Source: Lamellibrachia columna (Eukaryota > Annelida > Polychaeta > Sabellida > Siboglinidae). From it: a stretch of 64,000 nt of DNA. Location: NCBI GenBank assembly GCA_963662155.1, contig OY759262.1, positions 15,755,282 to 15,819,281 of the forward strand. The letters run 5' to 3'. Every line of letters begins with the position of its first letter. Position 1 is the stretch's first letter. Positions 28,370 to 37,566 of this stretch are shown here, one piece after another. The notes beneath the pieces are model-generated. The model was not told the origin of the DNA, did not search any database, and was given only the letters and a program-made list of their open reading frames with translations. The translations under genes and the position numbers were made by a program.

Positions 28370-31300
28370 ATGAAAAGACACCAATGTCGTCACTGCGGAC
28401 AGGTGCTCGACACCTATGCAACGCTCAAACGCCACCTAGCGAGTCATGCGACACCGGCAGTGATCGAACATACGTATTCGGTGGCGCCACCACTAGATGT
28501 GCCACGGGAGGTGCCACGGGAGGTGCCACCTAGCGAGCAGGCAAAGCGAACGAAGTATTCCTGTAAATGTGATGCAACGTTCGACATATGGGACGATCTG
28601 CAACACCATGTGAGGTCCGTATGTCGTCTTAGCAGTAACCGTAGCCGTAGCAGTAGCAGTAATAGAAAACAGACCACAGTGTACACATGTGCGAAATGTG
28701 GAATGACGTTCAATAAACGCGTTAACCTGACCAGACACGTACGAAATGCGTGTACCGCCGACGACGACGACACGACGCCACCATCGCCTAAGATATCAAT
28801 CAGGGAAGACACCACACCAAACCATCCACTCGTTACCGATGCCGACCCTATAGACCCACCTGCCCGACTCCCCTTCGCCGACAACCTGTCGCCGGAACTG
28901 TTAGATGTCGTACGAGCGCACTGGTCGACCATACGGACACGTGTAACGAGAGGTCCTCTTCAGTGCAGGTACGATTACAGAGTAACGACGCTGGACACGA
29001 CCGTTCTAGAGCCGTCGTTGAGAAACGTGTTCCAGGAACAGACCAACGCGTTCAAGATTAACCTCAGTTACGGGTTCGTTCTGAGGAACACGAACACGGG
29101 TCAATACAAGTACTACCATCCCTCGTGCAACTGCTGTGGACGCTACCTGGACGAGCCCAGTCTCATCACCAACAGCAAGGACTTTGATAAGTTCCTCGAA
29201 CGCATCCGCGAAACCGACGTCTTGCAATGGGCCATCAATCAAAGACCGGATTCGGCGTGGGTGTGCGAACTCGTGACCAATGTCACATTTTTCGTCAATC
29301 GCATCATCGATCACCCGATAGGATGTGTAGGAATGACCGACCTTCCCATGTACATCAAGAGGAACAAAGCCGTCATCGCATTGGACACGGAGCCCCAGTA
29401 TAGCAAAAGGTATAATGACAACCTGTGTCTCTTTCGATGTCTGGCCCTGCATCGCGGATGTGAACGGCGTCGATTGGAACCGGCTGTGGAGACGCTGTAC
29501 GCGACGTACGCCCAAGACGGCGTACCCATGGCAGCATTTGCCGGGGTCACGATGGACGACCTCTATCGTGTCGAGACCACGTTCGAAACGAACGTGTGCG
29601 TGTACCGTCTCGTAAAACCGGATGGAGATGAGACGGAGGAGGAGGATGGTGGAAAGTCGACCGCAGAACTCGTTCGTCGCTCGGTATGTAAGTACCCGGA
29701 CACACTCTACCTCAATCTGCACGGGACGCATTATTCCTACATCCAGGATAGACGCAAGTACTGTCACTCGTACAGATGTCGGAAGTGCGATGACTCGTTG
29801 TGGAAAGACGCATGGCATCTACGCAACCACGAGAGCACGTGTACGGGGGGTGTGCGCCGAGTCTATCCTGGTGGCGTGTACCATTCGACTCCATCGGTGT
29901 TCGAACGTCTGGCAGACGAGAACATCCGAGTGGCCGAAGCGTTGCAGTACTATCCGTACCGAGCCACCTTCGACTTCGAGTGTTGGTTCGACACCGAACA
30001 CCTTCCGGCGGACAGTGCCCAGGTTCACTGGGTTGCGCGTCACGTCCCGTTGAGCGTCAGCGTGGCATCCAACGTACCCGGACACGAACAGGTGACATGC
30101 ATCGTCACGGACGGAGACGTCAACAAGTTGGTGAGCACCATGATGACTGTCCTGCAAGCGATGAGTGAGGCCGCGTACGACAAGATCAAAGACTCGTACG
30201 ATCATGTGCTGGAACAACTCGCAGAAGAGGTGACGAAATGGGACGCACGGGAGGAGGCTGCACGGGACGCAGCTGCACGGGAGGCCGGCGAGAAGAAAGG
30301 GCGAGCGGCAACCAATCCGTACAAAACGCTGATGGGACAAATGTATGGATGGATGCGTCAGTTACCCGTCGTCGGGTTCAATTCGGGGAAGTATGATCTC
30401 AATGCCATCAAACAGTTCCTCATACCGTACTTCCTGACGACTTCAAAGACCGACGTGGAACAGGACGAGGCCGCGGACGAGAGGGAGCAGGAGGGCAACA
30501 GGAAAGTCGAGACCGACGGCATCGGGTCAATGTTCGTAATCAAACGCAACAACACTTTCATGTGTCTTTCGACGGATCAGCTGAAATTCGTAGACATGAT
30601 CAACTACATAGCCCCCGGGTTCAGCTACGACAAGTATCTGAAAGCGTACGGATGCGAGGTGACGAAAGGTCATTTCCCGTACGAGTACATGGACAGACTG
30701 GAGAGACTCGACGACACCACACTTCCACCGAAAGAGGCCTTCTTCAGTCGACTGAAGAACGAAGGGATTTCAGACGAGGATTACGCCAGTTGTCAGGAGG
30801 CCTGGCGCGTCAATGGCATGACGACGTTGCGCGACTTTCTCGTCTGGTACAACAGGGACGTGGTTCCCTTTCTACAGGCCATCGACAGACAGTTCGCGTT
30901 CTATCGACAACGGGGAATAGACATGTTCAAGCAAGGTATCAGCGTACCCGGTCTGACCCTGCTGTACCTGTTCAACGACCTGCCAGAGAAGACCTACTTT
31001 ACCATCTTCAACGAGAAGAACAAAGACCTGCACGACCTCGTCAAAGCGAACATTGTAGGCGGGCCTTCGATCATCTTTCATCGCTATCACGAGACAGGGG
31101 TCACCACGCTACGTCGGAACGAGTACGGAGAGGCGGCTCGTCCCTGTCGAGCGATCGTCGGATACGATGCGAACGCACTGTACCTGTGGTCGCTCATGCA
31201 GGACATGCCTATGGGATGGTACACGCGACGACGAGCGGAGAAGGACTTCCGCCCCGAATCGGCGCAGCTGTACGGACAGATGGCCGGAGAATGGTTGACG

Positions 31301-32893
31301 TGGGAATCCGAACGCACGGGACGGTCCATACGGCATCAGATCAACGGACGAGAGAAGCGCATAGGCAAACATCGGGTGGACGGATGGTGCAGCGAGACGA
31401 AGACGGCTTATCAGTTCCAAGGTTGCTTTTTTCACGGTTGCTCGTGCAACCGAGAGGAGGTGAACGCCGTCAACGGGAAACCCATGGCGCAACTGCTCGC
31501 CGAGACCCGAAAGACCACCGCCTACCTACGACACTTTGTCACGGTCGTCGAGTTGTGGGAATGCGAGTGGAAGGAGATGAGACGAACACCGGCCGTACGC
31601 AAGTGTGTGGATGCAGCATTTCCCCGACGTCGACACGTGCAATGGACGATGACGTCACAACAGATCCTGAACGGAGTGCGTGCCGGAACCGTGTTCGGCA
31701 TGATCGAGTGCGACGTACGCGTACCGGAAGCGTTGCGCGCGCACTTTGCCGAGATGCAGCCCGTGTTCAAGAACATCGGTATGCAACGGGAGGATCTCGG
31801 TCCGTTCATGCGCCGATACGCCGAAGAGCACGACATAATGAAGACTCCGCGTCGCATGCTCGTGGGTAGTTATTGCGGCGACAAGATACTGCTCGCAACG
31901 CCACTGCTGCGATGGTATCTGGACCACGGTCTCGAGGTGCTGCACGTGTACCAGGTCGTCGAATACGATCCCGTTCCGTGTTTCCGGCGGTTCGGCGATG
32001 CAGTGTCCAAGGCCCGACGCGAGGGCGACGTTCACCGAGACAGGACCATCATCGCGGACACCATGAAGTTGCTGGGGAACTCGGGCTACGGAAAGACCAT
32101 CACCAACGTCGACCGACATCGTGACGTCAGCTACTGCACGGAGAAGGCGGCATCGCTCCTCGTCAACGATAAACGATTCCGTCAACTCGACATGGTCGTC
32201 GACGACGCGTACGAGATAGAACTGAACAAGAAGACCGTCAAGTACACCCTACCCGTACACGTGGGATTCTTCGTTCTGCAGTACGCCAAGTTGCGCATGT
32301 TGCAGTTCTATTACGATTTCATCGTCAGGTACGTGGAGCGCCCTCTGTTCGAGTACTGCGAGATGGATACGGATAGTGCCTATTTAGCCTTGGCCGCCGA
32401 GTCCGTCGACGACCTCGTGACCCCGACACTGCGAGACCATTATTTCCGCCATCGGTCGGAATGGCTGCCATCCGAATGTTGCGACGACCATCGAAACGAC
32501 TACGTGCGCTGTCGTCTCGCCAATAGACCGTGGGTCGGCGACGAGGCGTGCTGCAAGGCGCGCAGAGCGTTCGACAAGAGGACGCCGGGTCTGTTCAAGG
32601 TCGAGTGGTCCGGTGCGGGGTTCGTGGGGTTGTGTAGCAAGACGTACTACTGTTTCGGCGCCACCGACAAGTACAGCACCAAAGGGTTGAGCAAACGGCA
32701 CAACACCATACACAAGGACGCGTTCCTGGAGGTGCTCACCAACCGTCGGAGCGGAGGCGGCTCGAACCGGGGTTTCCGGGTGCATAACTCCACCGTCATG
32801 ACGTACGTGCAGAATCGGGATGCACTCACCTTCTTTTACGCCAAACGCGTGGTGCACGAGGACGGGGTGACCACGGGTCCGGTGGACGTATAG
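28370..32893 (+). CDS. POLB: POLB, protein-primed family B DNA polymerase, element B (intact, 1507 aa)
   Basis: Domains in order. C2H2-type fingers at residues 6-26 (C6/C9/H22/H26), 65-85 and 107-128. A segment resembling an OTU cysteine protease at about 349-456 (DNLCLFR with D350/C353, and THYSY with H454). Exo I FDFECWFD (D535/E537). Exo II GFNSGKYDLN (N671/D676). Polymerase motif A GYDANALY (D933). An insertion VDGWCSETKTAYQFQGCFFHGC, in pieces, at about 1003-1025. Motif B KLLGNSGYG (K1233). Motif C MDTDSAY (D1333/D1335). KTYYC (K1424). It replicates the element using a protein primer on the TIR ends. The start is conserved in A, C and F. Confidence 0.97.
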   Translation: MKRHQCRHCGQVLDTYATLKRHLASHATPAVIEHTYSVAPPLDVPREVPREVPPSEQAKRTKYSCKCDATFDIWDDLQHHVRSVCRLSSNRSRSSSSNRKQTTVYTCAKCGMTFNKRVNLTRHVRNACTADDDDTTPPSPKISIREDTTPNHPLVTDADPIDPPARLPFADNLSPELLDVVRAHWSTIRTRVTRGPLQCRYDYRVTTLDTTVLEPSLRNVFQEQTNAFKINLSYGFVLRNTNTGQYKYYHPSCNCCGRYLDEPSLITNSKDFDKFLERIRETDVLQWAINQRPDSAWVCELVTNVTFFVNRIIDHPIGCVGMTDLPMYIKRNKAVIALDTEPQYSKRYNDNLCLFRCLALHRGCERRRLEPAVETLYATYAQDGVPMAAFAGVTMDDLYRVETTFETNVCVYRLVKPDGDETEEEDGGKSTAELVRRSVCKYPDTLYLNLHGTHYSYIQDRRKYCHSYRCRKCDDSLWKDAWHLRNHESTCTGGVRRVYPGGVYHSTPSVFERLADENIRVAEALQYYPYRATFDFECWFDTEHLPADSAQVHWVARHVPLSVSVASNVPGHEQVTCIVTDGDVNKLVSTMMTVLQAMSEAAYDKIKDSYDHVLEQLAEEVTKWDAREEAARDAAAREAGEKKGRAATNPYKTLMGQMYGWMRQLPVVGFNSGKYDLNAIKQFLIPYFLTTSKTDVEQDEAADEREQEGNRKVETDGIGSMFVIKRNNTFMCLSTDQLKFVDMINYIAPGFSYDKYLKAYGCEVTKGHFPYEYMDRLERLDDTTLPPKEAFFSRLKNEGISDEDYASCQEAWRVNGMTTLRDFLVWYNRDVVPFLQAIDRQFAFYRQRGIDMFKQGISVPGLTLLYLFNDLPEKTYFTIFNEKNKDLHDLVKANIVGGPSIIFHRYHETGVTTLRRNEYGEAARPCRAIVGYDANALYLWSLMQDMPMGWYTRRRAEKDFRPESAQLYGQMAGEWLTWESERTGRSIRHQINGREKRIGKHRVDGWCSETKTAYQFQGCFFHGCSCNREEVNAVNGKPMAQLLAETRKTTAYLRHFVTVVELWECEWKEMRRTPAVRKCVDAAFPRRRHVQWTMTSQQILNGVRAGTVFGMIECDVRVPEALRAHFAEMQPVFKNIGMQREDLGPFMRRYAEEHDIMKTPRRMLVGSYCGDKILLATPLLRWYLDHGLEVLHVYQVVEYDPVPCFRRFGDAVSKARREGDVHRDRTIIADTMKLLGNSGYGKTITNVDRHRDVSYCTEKAASLLVNDKRFRQLDMVVDDAYEIELNKKTVKYTLPVHVGFFVLQYAKLRMLQFYYDFIVRYVERPLFEYCEMDTDSAYLALAAESVDDLVTPTLRDHYFRHRSEWLPSECCDDHRNDYVRCRLANRPWVGDEACCKARRAFDKRTPGLFKVEWSGAGFVGLCSKTYYCFGATDKYSTKGLSKRHNTIHKDAFLEVLTNRRSGGGSNRGFRVHNSTVMTYVQNRDALTFFYAKRVVHEDGVTTGPVDV

Positions 32894-32934
32894 TAGAAAA
32901 GGCGATGCACGCTGCACTCGTTTCACACGCAATC

Positions 32935-33561
32935 ATGGATGCGCGATGGAAACACCCCTTCACGTGCATCGTCGCCGGACCGACGGGGTGCGGCAAGAGT
33001 ACTTTCGTGACGCGTATGTTGCGTCACGCCGCTGCGATGATCGATCCACCGCCCCAGCAGATCACGTGGTGTTACGGAGAATGGCAAGAGGCTTACGCAA
33101 CGACGGAATTGGGTCACGTGCGATTCGAGGAAGGGTTACCGACTGCGGCCATGTTCGATCCGACAACGAGGAACCTCATCGTCATAGACGATCTCATGGC
33201 AGAAACGGACGAACGGGTCACGACCTTGTTCACTAAACAAAGTCACCACAGGAACACGTCCGTGCTGTATCTCGTACAGAACCTGTTCCCTAAAAACAAG
33301 GAGAGTCGCACCATCAGTCTGAATTCGCAGTACATGGTGGTGTTCAAGAATCCACGTGACTCGTCGCAGATGGCGACCTTGGCTCGGCAGATGTATCCGG
33401 GACGCGGCAAGTTCGTGCAAGCGGCGTTTAAAGACGCCACGGCGGTACCGTACGGTTATCTGTTGGTCGATCTCAAACAGGACACGCCCGAGGACATGCG
33501 TCTGCGTACGGCCATCTTTCCAGACGACGGTGTTCAGTACGTGTACTTGCCGAAGGTATAA
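32935..33561 (+). CDS. ATP: A32/FtsK-like genome-packaging ATPase, element B (208 aa)
   Basis: Start 32935 (MDARWKHPF) is chosen over the in-frame 32905 because C starts there. Walker A GPTGCGKST at residues 15-23 and Walker B LIVIDDLM with D85/D86; downstream QNLFPKNKESRTISLNSQY contains the sensor region. Length fits Polinton ATPases. It lies 41 bp after POLB. Its TAA overlaps the TATA box of the next gene. Confidence 0.95.
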   Translation: MDARWKHPFTCIVAGPTGCGKSTFVTRMLRHAAAMIDPPPQQITWCYGEWQEAYATTELGHVRFEEGLPTAAMFDPTTRNLIVIDDLMAETDERVTTLFTKQSHHRNTSVLYLVQNLFPKNKESRTISLNSQYMVVFKNPRDSSQMATLARQMYPGRGKFVQAAFKDATAVPYGYLLVDLKQDTPEDMRLRTAIFPDDGVQYVYLPKV

Positions 33562-33563
33562 AA
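33557..33563 (+). promoter_or_regulatory. TATA box overlapping the ATPase stop (B)
   Basis: TATAAAA spans the terminal TAA (33559-33561); 36 bp before the next AUG. Confidence 0.65.
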
Positions 33564-33598
33564 CGACCGAGTGTGTGGATAGTCTCTTCATTCGCATC

Positions 33599-33967
33599 AT
33601 GTCTACCCGGGTGAAGAGACACATCGTGTGCATACAGGCTCTGGCCAGAGTCAAGAACAACAAAATTAAAAGGGCTATCATCGCCAACGCCGACGCCGAT
33701 CTGCTGTGTGCACTAGCCGAGTGTGCATACAACATACTAACAAAAAACATTCCATTGTCCCCTTTACAGAGGCAACGATTGAATAAATACAGGACGAAGT
33801 TACGCGCGTTGGCTAATAGACGAACGCCAGCTGCCAGGAGAAGACGTCTACTGCTGCAACCACAGGTTGGTGAGGGACAGAGCGGCGGTTTCCTATCGGC
33901 CTTCCTAGCACCGTTGGCCAGTTCGGTCTTGCTACCCTTGCTCCGAGAGGTGCTGAACAAAAGGTAG
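33599..33967 (+). CDS. Small basic Polinton protein, pX-like, element B (122 aa)
   Basis: Starts MSTRVKRHIV. Conserved LLCALAECAYNILTKNIPL, basic centre (AARRRRLLLQ) and hydrophobic Gly-led end GGFLSAFLAPLASSVLLPLL. Probable virion core or membrane-active peptide precursor by comparison with other Polintons; not proven. Confidence 0.8.
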   Translation: MSTRVKRHIVCIQALARVKNNKIKRAIIANADADLLCALAECAYNILTKNIPLSPLQRQRLNKYRTKLRALANRRTPAARRRRLLLQPQVGEGQSGGFLSAFLAPLASSVLLPLLREVLNKR

Positions 33968-33993
33968 ATACATGGAGCACGCACGCACGCAAG

Positions 33994-34767
33994 ATGGCCT
34001 TGGTGGACCCGCGACTGTTGGACACGCTTCGGTCACCCCCACCCCCACTCGCGACCGACACCTTAGGCAGGAAGGTGCAAGCCCTCGATGACGAGATGAA
34101 GACCATCCTGGATAGAACGGACCTAGACGACTGGACCAAGGTGACCCTGTATAATCAGGTGTTGCAGCGTTACAACGTCTTGGGCGATAAACGCATCAAG
34201 GAACCGCTACGCGTGGTCACGGTGAACGAGTCGGAGGTGGCGTCGGAGTCGGGGTCGGCGGGTGCAGTCCGCGCTCCTATTAGCGGACTGGAGGCCACCG
34301 TCTTGGCCACCGTTCCCAAGACCATGCGGGCCAAGGCCAGCCGTTTGATGGAGCATCTCAAGAGAGATGTCGAGTGGACCGCTCGCGGCGAACTGATACA
34401 CGAGGGCGCGCCGGTTGTCGGAAGTAACGTGGTGGATCTCGTTAACGATCTGTTGCGTAAGAGAAAGACCGCTCCGACGGGTTGGCAGCCTTTCGCACGA
34501 CAACTCCGTGCCATCAACCTACCCATGACTTTGGTCGGCAACGTCTCCAGGAGAGCCTACATACGTCCGGGGCCGTCGATCTCTCCCTCTCGTCGGTCAC
34601 GTACTCCTCTGCGTGCTGCTGCTGCTGCTGCTGCAGGTAGTGCACGAAGATCGCTAAGTTGGACACCCCTCGCCCGCCAGAGCCGTCGAATGGAACATAC
34701 CATGCCCACCCCACCCCCCGAATCACGCAAGGCTCTGTCGTCATTGGCTGGTTGGGACAACCTATAG
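33994..34767 (+). CDS. Conserved Polinton protein of about 257 aa (DLDDWTKVTLYNQVLQRY), element B
   Basis: MALVDPRLLDTL start. The DLDD..KV.LYNQVLQRYN block, variable middle and GWQPFARQLRAINLPMTLVGN block are conserved with A and C. The C-terminal tail has a poly-Ala stretch from a GCT repeat (34613-34636) and is Ser/Arg/Pro-rich. It ends MPTPPPESRKALSSLAGWDNL, a pattern echoed in the next small protein. Function unknown. Confidence 0.78.
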   Translation: MALVDPRLLDTLRSPPPPLATDTLGRKVQALDDEMKTILDRTDLDDWTKVTLYNQVLQRYNVLGDKRIKEPLRVVTVNESEVASESGSAGAVRAPISGLEATVLATVPKTMRAKASRLMEHLKRDVEWTARGELIHEGAPVVGSNVVDLVNDLLRKRKTAPTGWQPFARQLRAINLPMTLVGNVSRRAYIRPGPSISPSRRSRTPLRAAAAAAAGSARRSLSWTPLARQSRRMEHTMPTPPPESRKALSSLAGWDNL

Positions 34768-34803
34768 GATGGTACGCTGCGTGTCCGTAGCACAGTGTTC
34801 GTC

Positions 34804-35031
34804 ATGTCGCCCGATCCACAGGACCTCGTGTACCGTTCCATCGTCGGTGCGATATTTATCAGTGGACTTTACATGATGGCTCACGGTATACTCCAAAGTT
34901 TTATGCTACAGGAGTTATTCGAACCTCCATCGCTCGTCGAATGGAACATTCCTCGTCCACCCACCCACCCTCCCCCCGCATCACGCAAGGCTTCGTCGTC
35001 GTCGTCATTGGTTGGATGGAAGAACGTATAA
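34804..35031 (+). CDS. Small membrane protein, paralogue 1, element B (75 aa)
   Basis: MSPDPQDLVYRSIVGAIFISGLYMMAHGIL is the conserved head, in parts, with one hydrophobic span. The tail (PPASRKASSSSSLVGWKNV) resembles the end of the preceding 257-aa protein, suggesting that the region arose by tandem duplication of the gene junction. Confidence 0.6.
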   Translation: MSPDPQDLVYRSIVGAIFISGLYMMAHGILQSFMLQELFEPPSLVEWNIPRPPTHPPPASRKASSSSSLVGWKNV

Positions 35032-35059
35032 GGTGGTACGACGCGTCTCCGTAGCAGTC

Positions 35060-35194
35060 ATGCTCATCGATCCACAGGACACGTACCGATCCATCGTCGC
35101 TGCGCTATTGTTCGAAGGACTTACCGTGCTGGGAGACGTTGCAGCCGACATTCTTCTACAACAGCTGTTATTCCGACTATGGTTACTCCGCTAG
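35060..35194 (+). CDS. Small membrane protein, paralogue 2, element B (44 aa)
   Basis: MLIDPQDTYRSIVAALLFEGLTVLGDVAADILLQQ, in parts: the same family as 34804 and A 6746, with one hydrophobic span. Overlaps the next small gene. Confidence 0.55.
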   Translation: MLIDPQDTYRSIVAALLFEGLTVLGDVAADILLQQLLFRLWLLR

Positions 35195-35340
35195 ATCGTT
35201 GTTGTTCCACCGCTGTCATTGTGGGTGTCATAGTGTGCGTCCTAATACACGTCGGCGTGCTCCTCGTCATTCGTCAACAGTGGGACTCCGGAGTCAACGG
35301 CACCGCACCCGTCAACACATCGATCCTCCACCTCTTTTGA
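35179..35340 (+). CDS. 53-aa single-span membrane protein upstream of INT, element B
   Basis: MVTPLDRCCSTAVIVGVIVCVLIHVGVLLVIRQQ, in parts: a Cys pair, one transmembrane segment and a polar tail. TGA overlaps the INT AUG (TGATG). The frame is conserved in A and C. Confidence 0.65.
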   Translation: MVTPLDRCCSTAVIVGVIVCVLIHVGVLLVIRQQWDSGVNGTAPVNTSILHLF

Positions 35341-36407
35341 TGGCTCAGAGGGGAGAACGCTCCTTGAGCGAGGTCTACTTCGATCCCACGAAGGTAGGCA
35401 GTTATGGCGGCGTCGATGGCTTGCGACGCGTCACGCGTCTGCCACAGAAGGCCGTCACAGCATGGTTGTCGGCACAGGACGCCTACACCTTACACAAACC
35501 AGCGAGACGTCATTTCAGGAGACGACGCGTCATCGTGGGTGGTATGCATCAGCAGTGGCAGGCCGATCTCGTGGACATGTCGAAGGTCAAACGCGTCAAC
35601 AACGGTATGGCCTTTCTCCTCACGGTGATCGACGTCTTCTCGAAAGTGGCCTGGTGTGTTCCCATGAAGAACAAGTCCGCGGCGTCGTTGGTGGCAGCGC
35701 TGCAATCCACGTTCGTCGACGTTTGCCCCCAGACCTTGCAGACGGATCAAGGCAGAGAATTCCGGAACAAATCCGTTCAGGCGCTATTGATGCGTTACGA
35801 CATCCATTACTTCTACACGCACAACGCGGAGACGAAGGCAGCCGTTGTGGAACGGTTCAACCGAACGTTGAAGACGCGCATGTGGCGCTACTTCACGAAA
35901 CACCAGACGTGGCGGTACGTCGACGTCCTTCCGGACTTGATGCGATCGTATAACAATGCCCGCCACCGCATGATCGGTATGGCTCCGTCACAGGTGAATG
36001 CACAGAACCAAGAAGAGGTGTGGCAACGTCTGTACGGTCACGACGGTAAGGGCGTGCCCAAGTTGCACGTGTCGGATCGCGTGCGTGTCAGCAAGTACAA
36101 ACGCACGTTCGAAAAGGGCTACGAGACGAACTGGAGCGAAGAGTTGTTCACGGTACACGAGGTTCACCCCTCCGACCCACCCGTGTATCGCTTGCGGGAC
36201 GATCTCGGCGAAGTGCTGGAGGGTACCTTCTACGAACTGGAGCTGCAGAAGGTGACGGTACCCTTTGATAAGGTGTACCGTGTTGAAGCGGTACTGAAAC
36301 GCCGTACGGTTGGTAAACGTAAGGAAGCATTGGTGAAATGGTTCGGCTATGGCTCCTACTACAACAGCTGGATCGATGCCAAGGGACTCGTCAACTATAA
36401 AGCCTAG
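35340..36407 (+). CDS. INT: DDE integrase with chromodomain, element B (355 aa)
   Basis: Catalytic residues D76 (QADLVDM), D136 (QTDQGREF) and E171 (VVERFNRTL), D-35-E. The C-terminal chromodomain VYRVEAVLKRR...ALVKWFGY..YNSWIDA lies at about residues 300-350. An upstream in-frame extension (35139-35339) overlaps two small genes and is not needed, so AUG 35340 is preferred. It integrates the linear element, making the 6-bp duplication. The chromodomain may guide target choice. Confidence 0.95.
   Translation: MAQRGERSLSEVYFDPTKVGSYGGVDGLRRVTRLPQKAVTAWLSAQDAYTLHKPARRHFRRRRVIVGGMHQQWQADLVDMSKVKRVNNGMAFLLTVIDVFSKVAWCVPMKNKSAASLVAALQSTFVDVCPQTLQTDQGREFRNKSVQALLMRYDIHYFYTHNAETKAAVVERFNRTLKTRMWRYFTKHQTWRYVDVLPDLMRSYNNARHRMIGMAPSQVNAQNQEEVWQRLYGHDGKGVPKLHVSDRVRVSKYKRTFEKGYETNWSEELFTVHEVHPSDPPVYRLRDDLGEVLEGTFYELELQKVTVPFDKVYRVEAVLKRRTVGKRKEALVKWFGYGSYYNSWIDAKGLVNYKA
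36396..36402 (+). promoter_or_regulatory. TATAAAG box at the INT 3' end (B)
   Basis: TATAAAG five bases before the INT TAG and 36 bp before the AUG at 36438. In C the same box overlaps the stop (56486-56492). Confidence 0.55.
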
Positions 36408-36437
36408 TCGCGTACATGACGACACTGCATTCGAGGA

Positions 36438-36746
36438 ATGACACACGACGCGACACCATCACCACCACCGACCTGCCTCACCACCATAGACGAGGAGGAG
36501 ACGGATTGTACTGACGCTGCACCGAACGAGCCAGACAGCACTCCCTGGCATATTTTCGGTACCGCGTGTCCCAAAGAGGAGATCGTGTTTCTGTGTCAGC
36601 AGGTCGTCGTCCTGTACACGGTCATTCTGATCAGCATTTACAACCTGACGACAGGTCGCGGCGATTCTAATCTGTGGACGGCTCTGTTGAGTAGTTCGTT
36701 GGGTTACCTACTGCCCAATCCCACGTTGAGACGCAATGGCGACTGA
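36438..36746 (+). CDS. Membrane protein with STPWHIFG-CPKEEIVFLCQ motif, element B (102 aa)
   Basis: Acidic/Pro N-terminus, conserved STPWHIFGTACPKEEIVFLCQ, transmembrane span VVVLYTVILISIYNL, then LWTALLSSSLGYLLPNPTL. It overlaps the minor capsid start by 11 bp. Widely conserved in Polintons; role unknown. Confidence 0.8.
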   Translation: MTHDATPSPPPTCLTTIDEEETDCTDAAPNEPDSTPWHIFGTACPKEEIVFLCQQVVVLYTVILISIYNLTTGRGDSNLWTALLSSSLGYLLPNPTLRRNGD

Positions 36747-37566
36747 TTTCTACATGACGCTGCCTAGCAACGCTTCCATGAAGATGCACCCCGACAACAC
36801 CTTGACCCATTACGTCACGGCCTTGCCCCAACGCATCGATCTTACCGGCGAGTGGGAGTGTGGGTTGGCCGAGGTCCAGTATCCGCACACCTGGTACAAC
36901 GTCACGGATACCGACGTCTGGTTCTTCCTCAACACGATCGATGCTACGGACTCGTCCATACGTTCGAAGTTGCCGTGTGGGTATAACGACGATCCGTTTA
37001 CGTTGCTGTATCACGTCAACAAGGGACTGTCCAATATGCGGACGTATGAGACACAGGCTCAGATCAGTTATAGTACCGTCACTCAGAAAATGACGTTACA
37101 CATGACGGCGAACACCATGTTCACCATACCGTACCACAGCGCGGTGGCGACCTTGTTGGGATTCCGCGGACCCGTAACCAGCCCGGCGGAGTCGGGTGTG
37201 TCGTCTCCCGTCCTCCCCATCGACACCCGCCATCCCGACTCGTCGTACCCCTTCCACATCGAGGCCGACGATGTGGTGAACCTGACGCAGGGGTTCGACA
37301 CCCTCTACATCTACACGGACGTCGTGGAGCCGCGTAATGTGGGCGACACTCTCGCACCTCTGTTGCGCGCCGTTCCGATCAGCGGACGTAACGGCGACAG
37401 GGTGTCCGCTCGTTTCACCAACGTGCACTACGTACCGCTGTTGCGTTCGAACTTCGACTCGATAGAGGTGGATATAAGGAACGACATGGGTCGACGCGTG
37501 CCATTCGAATACGGTAGAGTGACGGTGACGCTTCATTTTCGTCGACGCAAGCCCGGACTGTTCTGA
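36736..37566 (+). CDS. mCP: Minor capsid (penton-like) protein, element B (276 aa)
   Basis: MATDFYMTLPSNASMKMHP start, GEWECGLAEVQYPHTWYNV block and FHIEADDVVNLTQGFDTLYIYTDV region (both partly quoted). Ends RVPFEYGRVTVTLHFRRRK. Single jelly-roll predicted for this family, forming vertices. TGA overlaps the next AUG (TGATG). Confidence 0.92.
   Translation: MATDFYMTLPSNASMKMHPDNTLTHYVTALPQRIDLTGEWECGLAEVQYPHTWYNVTDTDVWFFLNTIDATDSSIRSKLPCGYNDDPFTLLYHVNKGLSNMRTYETQAQISYSTVTQKMTLHMTANTMFTIPYHSAVATLLGFRGPVTSPAESGVSSPVLPIDTRHPDSSYPFHIEADDVVNLTQGFDTLYIYTDVVEPRNVGDTLAPLLRAVPISGRNGDRVSARFTNVHYVPLLRSNFDSIEVDIRNDMGRRVPFEYGRVTVTLHFRRRKPGLF

Noticed and set aside
29006..32932. Long minus-strand frames opposite POLB
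   Set aside because: Shadows of the coding strand caused by GC-rich codon use; no homology and no promoter.
35139..35339. N-terminal extension of INT
   Set aside because: Overlaps two small genes conserved in other frames, and the extension differs between A, B and C more than those genes do.
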